A stretch of 15,457 bases of DNA from Brachyspira pilosicoli (GTDB lineage Bacteria; Spirochaetota; Brachyspiria; Brachyspirales; Brachyspiraceae): positions 1-15,457 of the forward strand of contig NZ_SRZM01000163.1 of NCBI RefSeq assembly GCF_019402445.1. Reading direction: 5' to 3'. Positions 8,444 to 15,457 of this stretch are shown one piece after another; within the stretch, counting starts at the first letter, position 1, and every line of letters begins with the position of its first letter. A program made the position numbers and the translations under genes. The notes under the pieces were generated by a model that saw only the letters and a list, made by a program, of their open reading frames with translations, had not been told where the DNA came from and did not search any database.

Positions 8444-9826
8444 TCAAGAAAACTTAACAATATAATTAATTATAAATATTATAAATATAATTAGAGGAAG
8501 AATATAGGTTATATAAAACCTTGTAAATTGAGGGAATTTAACTCCCATTCCCATATCAGCCTCTTTTATAAAATTATCCCAACCCCAACCATATTTAGAA
8601 ACACAAAATATTATTATATAAATACCTCCAAGCTCAACTAAATTGTATGTAACAATAAAGTCATATAAATCCAAAAAGCTAGTACCCTTTCCCATAGGCT
8701 CTATAAATGATAATACATTAAAACCTAATGCTGTAGTAGAACCTAAAACAAATACTACAATACCAACTATCACTGAAGATATATTTCTTTTTAAGTTAAA
8801 CTCAGACATAGTAAAAGCAATTAAATTTTCAAATACAGTTATAACAGTAGTAAGTGCCGCCATAGATAAAAATACAAAGAATAGCAATCCCCAAACTCTA
8901 GATAAAGGCATTGAGTTAAATATATTAGGAAGAGTAACAAAAGCTAATCCCGGTCCCTCTCCTGGATTAACTCCAAAAGCAAAACTTGCAGGAAATATAA
9001 CAAGCCCAGATAAGAAAGCAATTAAAGTATCCAACACAACTATTATAAGAGTTTCATTTGTTATAGTTCTCTCTTTTCCTATATAGCTTCCAAAAATTGT
9101 CATGCTCCCTATACCAATACCAAGAGTAAAAAATGCCTGACCAACTGCCGCATAAACAACTTCAAAAAAGTTTTCTATTCCTCCGTCAAACATTTTGCCT
9201 AAATCTGGAAGAAGGTAAAATTTTACTCCCTCAATAGCATTAGGCAAAGTAATAGACCTTATTATAAGTATAACTACTATTACAAACAAAGAAGACATCA
9301 TAAACTTAGAGTATTTTTCAACCCCCTTCTGAAGCCCAATAAAACATATTATAGTAGCTAGCAAAACTGTAACAAATAAACCAGCAACACTAATATAAGG
9401 ATTAGCAATAGTAGCCCCAAAAAGCTCACCTACCCCTTCAGCACTAAGATTATCTACCTTTCCAATTAACATATAAAAAGCGTATATTATGCTCCAGCCA
9501 GCAACTGTAGTATAAAACATCATAAGTATTAAACAGCCTATTATTTGCACATAACCAATTATATGCCATTTATGCCCCTTCTTTTCTAATACTTTATAAG
9601 AACCGGCAATATCTCTCTGACCAGCACGTCCTATGCTAAACTCCATTATAAGTATTGGTATGCCTACTGCTAATAATGATATTATATATATTATAACAAA
9701 AGCAGCTCCGCCGTATTTTCCAGTAATGTAGGGAAATCGCCATATATTGCCAAGCCCTATAGCACATCCAGCTGATACAAGCAAAAAACCTAATCTACTT
9801 GACAATCTCTCCCTTTTGGTATCCAT
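8444..9826 (-). CDS. Neurotransmitter:sodium symporter (NSS/SNF family), MhsT/LeuT-like
   Basis: Na+-coupled uptake of small molecules, most probably amino acids, across the inner membrane; 460 aa. The N-terminal signature SRLGFLLVSAGCAIGLGNIWRFPY (10-33) forms the unwound TM1, with N27 and R30 at LeuT-equivalent positions. TM6 carries AVGQAFFTLGIGIG (227-240). I count 11 hydrophobic helices, the last at about 435-457, so it lacks TM12, like MhsT-type bacterial members and unlike 12-TM LeuT. At the position of LeuT N21 it has Cys21. The substrate cannot be read reliably from this. The ribosome binding site AAAGGAG (plus 9834-9840) is 7 bases before the ATG. It is a single-gene unit, with its own promoter and terminator, divergent from the yaaR-like gene. 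Confidence 0.95.
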   Translation of the reverse strand: MDTKRERLSSRLGFLLVSAGCAIGLGNIWRFPYITGKYGGAAFVIIYIISLLAVGIPILIMEFSIGRAGQRDIAGSYKVLEKKGHKWHIIGYVQIIGCLILMMFYTTVAGWSIIYAFYMLIGKVDNLSAEGVGELFGATIANPYISVAGLFVTVLLATIICFIGLQKGVEKYSKFMMSSLFVIVVILIIRSITLPNAIEGVKFYLLPDLGKMFDGGIENFFEVVYAAVGQAFFTLGIGIGSMTIFGSYIGKERTITNETLIIVVLDTLIAFLSGLVIFPASFAFGVNPGEGPGLAFVTLPNIFNSMPLSRVWGLLFFVFLSMAALTTVITVFENLIAFTMSEFNLKRNISSVIVGIVVFVLGSTTALGFNVLSFIEPMGKGTSFLDLYDFIVTYNLVELGGIYIIIFCVSKYGWGWDNFIKEADMGMGVKFPQFTRFYITYILPLIIFIIFIINYIVKFS

Positions 9827-9845
9827 TAAAAAACTCCTTTATTAA

Positions 9846-9858
9846 AATACTGAGTATT
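9846..9858. repeat. Inverted repeat at the symporter transcription start
   Basis: AATACT-G-AGTATT is a perfect 13-base odd palindrome directly downstream of the -10 box and centred on the predicted start site. Its position suits an operator, but no regulator is identified. Confidence 0.4.
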
Positions 9859-9886
9859 ATTATACAATATTATCAAATTACTTCAA
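9859..9886 (-). promoter_or_regulatory. Promoter of the symporter gene
   Basis: On the minus strand, TTGAAG (plus 9881-9886) and a perfect TATAAT (plus 9859-9864) are separated by 16 bases. Transcription would start near 9852, giving a leader of about 25 bases with the AAAGGAG ribosome binding site. Confidence 0.65.
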
Positions 9887-9953
9887 GTAGTAATTAACGA
9901 TTTTTGAATAAAATTAAAAATAAATAAAGCATTTTTTTAAAAATACGACATTT

Positions 9954-10016
9954 ATTATGTTGCTATTTTTCGCGATATATGTTAGGTTAACATAATATTA
10001 TGATAGTTAACATAAT
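9954..10016. repeat. Repeated AACATAAT motifs before the yaaR-like gene
   Basis: The 11-mer GTTAACATAAT occurs at 9986-9996 and again at 10006-10016, exactly 20 bases apart. A reverse copy of the 8-base core (ATTATGTT) lies at 9954-9961. Between the direct copies sits the palindrome CATAATATTATG (9991-10002). The rest of the 205-base divergent gap (9827-10031) holds the symporter promoter. TTAACA (9987-9992) with CATAAT (10011-10016), 18 bases apart, could be a promoter, but would leave almost no leader before the ribosome binding site. Confidence 0.5.
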
Positions 10017-10031
10017 TTAAAGGATTCTGCT

Positions 10032-10478
10032 ATGAGAGTACAAGAGAGAAGAAATACTGATATAAACTTAAATAATATATTAATGCATCCTGAAACCACA
10101 TCTATGAAAGTTGCAACATCATCTTCCTCTTTTGCCGCAATGCTAGAAGAAGAGAGAGAAATTAGAAAATACTCATTAGAATTAGATGAATTAAAAAGAC
10201 AAATTTATGACGCTGGAAATGTGTTAGAAAAAAGTGCTAATATTAAAGATTTTCAGAAATTCAGAGATTTAATAACATCTCTAACAGAAAAAGTAATAAA
10301 AGATGCATACAAAGTAAGAACTGTATTCTCAAACCTTAAAAAATTCCAAGTAATATCAAAAATAAATGAAGAATTAGATGCTCTATATAGAGAAATTATG
10401 AAAGAGCAAAAGAATCATATAGCAATAGCAAACAAAATGATGAGACTTAAAGGGTTAGTAATAAATTTAATGTCATGA
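10032..10478 (+). CDS. YaaR/DUF327 family protein
   Basis: Small cytoplasmic helical protein of 148 aa with no known reaction. It resembles the YaaR (DUF327) family: a disordered N-terminus, then a mostly alpha-helical core from about residue 35 containing KFRDLITSLTEKVIKDAYKVRTVFS (about 75-99) and a C-terminal helix MMRLKGLVINLM. In Bacillus the homologue sits near holB and yaaT; here it is joined to tsaB. There is no signal peptide or membrane segment. AGGA at 10021-10024 is 7 bases before the ATG. The last codons run into tsaB as ATGA, a 4-base overlap that implies translational coupling. The family assignment rests on overall resemblance and length; function is unknown. Confidence 0.75.
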   Translation: MRVQERRNTDINLNNILMHPETTSMKVATSSSSFAAMLEEEREIRKYSLELDELKRQIYDAGNVLEKSANIKDFQKFRDLITSLTEKVIKDAYKVRTVFSNLKKFQVISKINEELDALYREIMKEQKNHIAIANKMMRLKGLVINLMS

Positions 10479-11176
10479 GCCATAATATATTAGCATTCGA
10501 CACAGTATCATCAAGCTTTTCTATAGCATTAAAAAAAGATAATAATATAATTGAAATAAATAAAGAAAATATAAAAAACCATAATGAAGAATTACTTCCT
10601 ATATTAAATGTTTTTTTGGAAGATAATAAAATATCTCTAAATGACATTAATTGTATAGTAATGGGTATAGGACCAGGTTCATTTACAGCAATTAGAATAG
10701 CATTTTCTACAATAAAGACAATATGTTATGCAAAAAACATACCAATTATAGGAGTATCAAGTTTAGAAACATTATATCAAAATATAGTATCATTTAATGG
10801 CATAAAACTATCTATGATAGATGCTAGAAAGGGAAGTATTTACGCTAATATATATAAAGATAATAACAAAATAAAAGAAAATCTAGATTTAACATATGAA
10901 GAAGCAACAAATTTAATAAAAGATATATCAACAAAAGATGATACCATCACATTATGCGGAGATGGGTTTTCAAAAAATGAATCTTATTTTCTAGAGAAAT
11001 TACAAGAATACAAATTAAACAAATTAGACAATTCCTACAATATCATAAAAGCATCAAATTCAATATTAATGTCAGAAGAACGCTACAATAAAAAAGAATT
11101 CGATAACATATTTTCGCTAAATCCTTTATATATAAGAAAAAGTGAAGCAGAAAATAAACTCAATATTAAAAATTAA
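10475..11176 (+). CDS. tsaB: tRNA threonylcarbamoyladenosine biosynthesis protein TsaB
   Basis: Non-catalytic ASKHA-fold partner of TsaD in the TsaBDE complex, which transfers the threonylcarbamoyl group to A37 of ANN-decoding tRNAs; 233 aa. Family motifs: ILAFDTVSSSFSIAL at the N-terminus, HNEELLPIL (36-44), GIGPGSFTAIRI (64-75) and MIDARKGSIYANIY (about 115-128). The usual GPGSFTG reads GPGSFTA, a small substitution. The C-terminal subdomain ends with NPLYIRKSEAE, typical for TsaB. The ATG overlaps the stop of the yaaR-like gene by 4 bases, so it is probably translated by coupling. tsaC, tsaD and tsaE are not in the window. Confidence 0.93.
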   Translation: MSHNILAFDTVSSSFSIALKKDNNIIEINKENIKNHNEELLPILNVFLEDNKISLNDINCIVMGIGPGSFTAIRIAFSTIKTICYAKNIPIIGVSSLETLYQNIVSFNGIKLSMIDARKGSIYANIYKDNNKIKENLDLTYEEATNLIKDISTKDDTITLCGDGFSKNESYFLEKLQEYKLNKLDNSYNIIKASNSILMSEERYNKKEFDNIFSLNPLYIRKSEAENKLNIKN

Positions 11177-11237
11177 ACAATACCATTACGATAATAATAA
11201 ACAGCATAAAAAAGTACAAAAAACAAGTTGAGAACAC

Positions 11238-11266
11238 TTGACTTGATTAAAAATAGTAGTTATTAT
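11238..11266 (+). promoter_or_regulatory. Promoter of the second chemoreceptor gene
   Basis: TTGACT (11238-11243) and TATTAT (11261-11266), each 5/6 to consensus, are separated by exactly 17 bases. Transcription should start near 11273. That is downstream of the ATG at 11268, which supports the GTG at 11301 as the real start. The small inverted repeat CAAGT/ACTTG (11224-11228, 11236-11240) overlaps the -35 box. Confidence 0.7.
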
Positions 11267-11300
11267 TATGCAGTTAATAAATAGAAAATGGAGTTCAAAA

Positions 11301-13427
11301 GTGAAAAAGTTGCAATCTTTGTCGGTAAAAGTACCTTTATTTGTTACCGCAATTATAACAGTAATGACAACTATACTGGTTATGATAATTTTAAATATAG
11401 GTGCTCAAGGTATAAGGCAAGGGGCTATATTTGGTTTAGAATCATCTACTAAAATATATTCAAGAATGGTTAATGTGTGGTTAAAACAGGCTATGGTTTT
11501 AGCTGATTCAATATCTAAAAGTCATACTGAATTAACTGAATATTTAGCTTTAAACACTCCTGAAACTGCTCTTGCAGCTCAAGATGTACTAAAAAAACTC
11601 GCTAATAATAATGACCAATTAAATGGATTAGCTTTATATGATGTTAATGGCAACATAGTATTAGACAGTGCTGATGGAAAAATTGTAAATTCCCCTACTA
11701 TGGTAAAATTAAATACTACAGATGCATGGGGAAAAGTAAGAGCTGGACAAACTGCTATGTATAAAACAGTAATACCTTCTTCTATTACGGATGGGCTATA
11801 TTTAGTAGTAGTATTCAGTCCAATAAAAAACTCATTAGGAAACATAATAGGAAGTGTTGCTATATTAGTAGATTGGCTTGGATTTATAGATGATGAATTA
11901 GAGTTAGTTAAATTTGGAAACACTGGACACCCTTTCGTTATAGATACAGATAGAAATGTTATAGCTGACCCTATTCCTGAACATGTTAGAAATGAAACTC
12001 TTAAAAATGCTGATTATATTGTTTATGCTTCTGAAAATGAATCTGGTACTTATGAGTTCAAATCTCCATTCAATGGTGAAGATTCGTTCTCAGCATTCTA
12101 TAAAGAACCTATTTCCGGTTGGTCTATAGTGATGAGTGTAGCATCAAAAGAATTATTTGCTCATACTTATTCTATGAGACTTTATTCAAGAATTGGTACT
12201 GTAGTTATATTAATAATCACATGTTTTATAATATTCTTATATATAAGAAGTATTACTACTACATTAAAATTATTATCAAAAGATTTGACAAGACTATCCG
12301 AAGGCGATTTAGACTGGCATGTACCAGAACCTGTGCTTAATAGAAAAGATGAGTTTGCTATAATAGCTGGTGCTATAGCAAGTACATTAAATACTCTTAA
12401 TGAAAAAGTAAAAACTGTATATTGCAGTGCTGATATAGTAAAAGCTTCTGCTCAAGAAGTAGCACAACAAAATATTGAATTATCAAATAGAACAGAAAAT
12501 CAGGCTTCTGGTCTTGAGGAAACTGCTTCTTCTATGGAAGAGATTGCTTCTACAATAAAAACTTCTGCAGAACATACTGTTGAAGGAAATAACATGATGA
12601 TTAACTCTCGTCATGCTATAGATGAGGCTGGAAGAATTATTGAAGAAACTACTAAAAACATTGAGGCTGTTTATGAATCAAGCTCAAAAATTAGTGCTAT
12701 TACAAAAATAATTGAATCTATTGCATTCCAAACAAACATACTTGCTTTGAATGCTGCTGTTGAGGCTGCTCGTGCAGGAGAACAAGGAAGAGGATTTGCG
12801 GTTGTTGCTTCTGAGGTTAGAAACTTAGCTCAAACTACTCAGGCTTCTGTTAAAGACATTACTACTTTAGTTTCTGATTCTGAAGAGAAAATTGCTACTG
12901 CTACAGAAACAGCTAGAGAATCAACAGAGATATTTAAAAACTTAAAAGAACAAATTGAAGAAACTGCTAAGATTATGCAGGATTTAAGCTCTACTGCTAT
13001 GGAACAACAGGCTGGAGTTGATCAGGTTAATATAGCTATAGCTCAAATGGATATGGCTACTCAGCAAAATGCTGCTTTAGTAGAACAAGCTAGTGCTTCT
13101 TCTGAAACTTTATTCTCTCAATCTAAAGAATTATTAAATGCTATGGCATTCTTTAAGTTGAGAAATGCAGATTGTAAAATACCAGTAAAAACAAACAATC
13201 AAGAAAAGAAAGAAGATACAAAAACTAATACTGCAGCAAAAAAAGAAGAGCCTAAAAAAGAAAATAATATATACAAAAAACCAGAGTTAAAAAGCCCATT
13301 AAAATCATCAGAACCTACTAAAAAACCTTATGAAGAAACTAGACCTTCTAATGTTTCTTCTGATAAAGAGTTTGGTTCTACTTTTAATGCTCCTGCAAAT
13401 GATGATGATGAGTTTGAATCATTCTAA
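11301..13427 (+). CDS. Methyl-accepting chemotaxis protein with CheR-tether-like C-terminus
   Basis: Chemoreceptor of 708 aa from the GTG start. TM1 is about 8-33, the periplasmic double Cache-like sensor about 35-290 (second module near [20 protein letters not shown], 205-224), TM2 about 296-316 and HAMP about 317-370. In the signalling domain, [21 protein letters not shown] (394-414) and the tip [20 protein letters not shown] (477-496) indicate a Tsr-like 36-heptad class. From NLA to FKLR it has the same length as the other receptor here, so both could pack in the same arrays. Residues 622-703 form a Lys/Glu/Pro/Asn-rich flexible linker ending in EFESF. Start choice: GGAG (11290-11293) is 7 bases before GTG 11301; the in-frame ATG at 11268 has no ribosome binding site and lies upstream of the predicted transcript start. 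The sensor lacks the amino-acid motif found in the first receptor; its ligand is unknown. Confidence 0.94.
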   Translation: MKKLQSLSVKVPLFVTAIITVMTTILVMIILNIGAQGIRQGAIFGLESSTKIYSRMVNVWLKQAMVLADSISKSHTELTEYLALNTPETALAAQDVLKKLANNNDQLNGLALYDVNGNIVLDSADGKIVNSPTMVKLNTTDAWGKVRAGQTAMYKTVIPSSITDGLYLVVVFSPIKNSLGNIIGSVAILVDWLGFIDDELELVKFGNTGHPFVIDTDRNVIADPIPEHVRNETLKNADYIVYASENESGTYEFKSPFNGEDSFSAFYKEPISGWSIVMSVASKELFAHTYSMRLYSRIGTVVILIITCFIIFLYIRSITTTLKLLSKDLTRLSEGDLDWHVPEPVLNRKDEFAIIAGAIASTLNTLNEKVKTVYCSADIVKASAQEVAQQNIELSNRTENQASGLEETASSMEEIASTIKTSAEHTVEGNNMMINSRHAIDEAGRIIEETTKNIEAVYESSSKISAITKIIESIAFQTNILALNAAVEAARAGEQGRGFAVVASEVRNLAQTTQASVKDITTLVSDSEEKIATATETARESTEIFKNLKEQIEETAKIMQDLSSTAMEQQAGVDQVNIAIAQMDMATQQNAALVEQASASSETLFSQSKELLNAMAFFKLRNADCKIPVKTNNQEKKEDTKTNTAAKKEEPKKENNIYKKPELKSPLKSSEPTKKPYEETRPSNVSSDKEFGSTFNAPANDDDEFESF

Positions 13428-13446
13428 TAAAAAATAGAATAAAAAT

Positions 13447-13482
13447 AAAAAGGATTAGCCAAAAATGGTTAATCCTTTTTTT
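13447..13482. terminator. Bidirectional intrinsic terminator
   Basis: The arms GGATTAGCCA (13452-13461) and TGGTTAATCC (13466-13475) form a 10-bp stem with one G-U pair and an AAAA loop. Seven T residues follow on the plus strand (13476-13482), and five A residues precede it (T on the minus strand). It serves both the chemoreceptor gene and the convergent mnmH. Confidence 0.9.
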
Positions 13483-13503
13483 ATGTATAAAAAAATAGTA
13501 AAA

Positions 13504-14529
13504 TTAAGATTTAAGTTTTGAAATTGCAGATACTATATCATCTATAGTTAAATTATTACATTCTATATTAATAATTTTATTTTCTTCTTGAATACTTAAT
13601 CTATAAGCCTTATCATAATAATATAATAAAACCAAAACACATTCATATATTTTACCTTCTTCTAATAAGGATAAAGCCTCTCTCATTCTCTCATCACCAA
13701 GACGTTTTTTTATTTTGATTATAGATTCTCTTAAATCATCAATGCTATATTTTCCATAAGTATCTGTTATATATTTAGCCCTCTCTTCTATAGAAACATT
13801 TAAATATATAATATTCTCAGGACTTTTCATATTATCAAAAAGCCCCCTTGGTATAGCTCTTTTTCCAATTAATAAACTTTCATCTTCCACCCATAAAGAA
13901 GCCCCATTATCATATTTAGATAGTTCTAAGCATAAATTATTTTCAAATTGTTCCTGACTAGGCTGCTCTCCTTCATTAATCCACCCAAAAGCAGAACCCT
14001 TATGTTTAGCAATACCCTCTAAATCTACAACATTATATTCTAATTCTTTTAATTTATTTAGTATCAAAGTTTTTTTACTTCCTGTCCTTCCTGTAACTAA
14101 ATTGATTTTATATTTTTTATTATTAAAAGACTCTAAAACATATCGTCTATAGTTTTTATACCCGCCATCAAGCACATAAACATCATATTTGTAATTAGAG
14201 CATAACCAAGCAACAGACTCACTTCTCATGCCTCCTCTAAAACAATGCATTAATATAACATTATTATTAGATATCTTATCAACCTCTTTTAATATTGTAA
14301 CCATTCTGCTTCCAACATATTCAAGCCCCTTTAATATAGCAGCCTCTCTGCCCTCTTCTTTATATATAGTACCGACTGTTTTTCTCTCTTCATCATCAAA
14401 CAAATAAACATTTTTAGCATTAGGTATATGTCCATGATTAAACTCAGAAGGCGAACGAACATCTATAACAGGTAAGTTCTCTTCTCTTTGTAATCTTAAA
14501 AACTCTTCTATATCTATTCTTTTTACCAT
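13504..14529 (-). CDS. mnmH: tRNA 2-selenouridine synthase MnmH (SelU)
   Basis: Converts 2-thiouridine at the wobble position of tRNAs for Lys, Glu and Gln to 2-selenouridine using selenophosphate, through a geranylated intermediate; 341 aa. An N-terminal rhodanese domain (about 1-130) contains VIDVRSPSEFNHGHIPNA (21-38) and the active loop HCFRGGMRS (95-103), with C96 matching the catalytic Cys97 of the E. coli enzyme. The second half is a P-loop domain with GRTGSKKT (147-154). Also typical are the segment HKGSAFGWIN (176-185) and the motif VEDES. Presence implies a selenophosphate synthetase (selD) elsewhere in the genome. An upstream GGGAG lies 10 bases from the ATG. The gene follows the methyltransferase gene after 21 bases, so they are co-transcribed. 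It ends 22 bases before the shared terminator. Confidence 0.93.
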   Translation of the reverse strand: MVKRIDIEEFLRLQREENLPVIDVRSPSEFNHGHIPNAKNVYLFDDEERKTVGTIYKEEGREAAILKGLEYVGSRMVTILKEVDKISNNNVILMHCFRGGMRSESVAWLCSNYKYDVYVLDGGYKNYRRYVLESFNNKKYKINLVTGRTGSKKTLILNKLKELEYNVVDLEGIAKHKGSAFGWINEGEQPSQEQFENNLCLELSKYDNGASLWVEDESLLIGKRAIPRGLFDNMKSPENIIYLNVSIEERAKYITDTYGKYSIDDLRESIIKIKKRLGDERMREALSLLEEGKIYECVLVLLYYYDKAYRLSIQEENKIINIECNNLTIDDIVSAISKLKS

Positions 14530-14550
14530 ATCATTACAACTCCCAAATAA

Positions 14551-15333
14551 TTACATCATCTTTCCTATAGAAGCCTGCTGACAATAACTATTATACCTGC
14601 TATCTCTTATACGCTTTTCAATTACAATTAAGCTCTCATAATAAGAAATAGAATAAGCAGTATTCGTAAAATTATTAGCCTCTAAAGTGTCCCCTTCTAT
14701 AGCAGAATATGCATTCAAATAATCAATCAAGTTTTTTGTATATTCTATAAATGAATTAGGATTTTTATACCCACCATTACAATTAGTCCAATAAGAAGTA
14801 TAAACATCTTCACATAAATAAATCCCATCATCTTTAATATGTCCATACATCTCTTCAAAAGTAATTCTCTGGTCTTCCATTATATGACTGCCATCATCAA
14901 TAAGTATATCCAATTTTGGTATTTTATTTTTTAATTCTCTTAAAAAATCTCTGTCATTTTGAGAGCCTATATATATTTTTATATTATCATCTTCAAAACG
15001 TTTGCATTTTTCTTTTTTATCAATACCATAAATATTTACTTTAGCACCATTTTTAGAGAAATAATTTTTCCACATCTTTAATGAACCGCCGTATCCTACC
15101 CCTATTTCAAGTAAATTAATATCTTTTCCTCTAAACCTTGAAAAATATCTCTCATAAACATCAAAGTAAGATAAATGCTTATAAACTGCTTCTTCTCTAT
15201 TTTCTATAAAATATTTGTGTAAATCTGAGTTTGTTTTATTTTCATCATTAATTAAAATATCTCTTAAAACTTCTCTATTATTATCATTATCATCTCTTAT
15301 ACTAATAGTCTTTTTCTCAACTTTAAGTTTCAT
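14551..15333 (-). CDS. Class I SAM-dependent methyltransferase, MycE/TylE-like
   Basis: Probable O-methyltransferase of 260 aa. Motif I is LLEIGVGYGGSLKMWKNYF (74-92), D105 lies at the end of the second strand (YGID), and GSQND (123-127) follows. The segment DILIDDGSH (142-150) and CEDVYTSYW (174-182) resemble the metal-dependent sugar methyltransferases of macrolide pathways (MycE, demethylmacrocin O-methyltransferase), where Asp, Glu and Asp side chains in these loops bind Mg2+; here D146/D147 and E175/D176. No antibiotic cluster is nearby, so a surface glycan, glycolipid or other sugar is a likelier substrate; this is inference. The ATG has no ribosome binding site at normal distance: GGAGG (plus 15351-15355) is 17 bases upstream. 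mnmH follows after 21 bases. Confidence 0.78.
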   Translation of the reverse strand: MKLKVEKKTISIRDDNDNNREVLRDILINDENKTNSDLHKYFIENREEAVYKHLSYFDVYERYFSRFRGKDINLLEIGVGYGGSLKMWKNYFSKNGAKVNIYGIDKKEKCKRFEDDNIKIYIGSQNDRDFLRELKNKIPKLDILIDDGSHIMEDQRITFEEMYGHIKDDGIYLCEDVYTSYWTNCNGGYKNPNSFIEYTKNLIDYLNAYSAIEGDTLEANNFTNTAYSISYYESLIVIEKRIRDSRYNSYCQQASIGKMM

Positions 15334-15368
15334 TATACAGTTTATTTAATCCTCCATTTATTCCTTGT

Positions 15369-15397
15369 ATTTTATTTTTTATATAATAAATTGTCAA
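15369..15397 (-). promoter_or_regulatory. Promoter of the methyltransferase-mnmH operon
   Basis: On the minus strand a perfect TTGACA (plus 15392-15397) is followed after 17 bases by TAAAAT (plus 15369-15374). Transcription would start near 15362, giving a leader of about 30 bases. The rest of the window edge, 15398-15457, is AT-rich and I see nothing in it. Confidence 0.7.
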
Positions 15398-15457
15398 TAC
15401 AAATATAAACATTATTAAAAATAAATACACATAAAAAAGTTATATAGATATACCCCT

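Noticed and set aside
8643..9086. 147-codon + strand reading frame opposite the symporter
   Set aside because: Antisense shadow of conserved membrane helices; composition and lack of motifs argue against a gene.
12119..12340. 73-codon + strand reading frame inside the second chemoreceptor
   Set aside because: It lies out of frame within the well-supported HAMP/TM2 region of the receptor and has no ribosome binding site or recognisable product.
1..15457. parS sites, tRNA/rRNA genes, riboswitches, CRISPR arrays, insertion sequences or phage genes
   Set aside because: Read by eye on both strands, no parS-like 16-mer, cloverleaf, regular spacer-repeat array, transposase or integrase motif was found.

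Overview
The window is very AT-rich bacterial chromosome with short intergenic gaps and no mobile elements, CRISPR arrays or RNA genes that I can see. The gene content (Soj/Spo0J partition pair, two large chemoreceptors, YaaR/DUF327, TsaB) and the extreme A/T codon bias fit a spirochaete of the Brachyspira type. That assignment is an inference from style and content; an AT-rich Fusobacterium or Clostridium relative cannot be excluded from the window alone.

Layout. (1) 22-2957, + strand: parA, parB and a secreted DUF4384 protein form a tight block. The DUF4384 gene starts with TTG and its ribosome binding site overlaps the parB stop codon. (2) 3020-4816, +: a chemoreceptor whose sensor carries the full spacing pattern of the dCache_1 amino-acid-binding motif. 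It meets a convergent MscS-type channel (4813-5850, -) so closely that both stop codons share one TTAA. (3) 5935-8236, -: a metal-homeostasis operon of an SmtB/CzrA-like ArsR repressor with a complete alpha-5 zinc site, followed by an overlapping P1B-2 metal-exporting ATPase that has no N-terminal HMA domain but ends in a Cys/His tail. A near-consensus promoter overlapped by a 30-bp imperfect palindrome lies upstream. (4) 8444-9826, -: an 11-TM neurotransmitter:sodium symporter with its own promoter and a clear intrinsic terminator. (5) 10032-11176, +: yaaR-like gene and tsaB, overlapping by 4 bp. (6) 11301-13427, +: a second chemoreceptor, probably starting at GTG rather than an upstream ATG, with a long flexible tail ending in a CheR-tether-like pentapeptide. 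(7) 13504-15333, -: tRNA 2-selenouridine synthase (mnmH) preceded by a MycE-like SAM methyltransferase, converging on the chemoreceptor at a bidirectional terminator.

Taken together, this is mostly housekeeping and environmental-sensing DNA: chromosome segregation, tRNA modification (t6A and s2U/se2U pathways), metal and osmotic stress protection, amino-acid uptake and chemotaxis. I found no evidence of an undescribed multi-gene system. The most informative observations are residue-level functional predictions (amino-acid sensor, zinc sensor, CheR tether) and candidate cis-regulatory sites.
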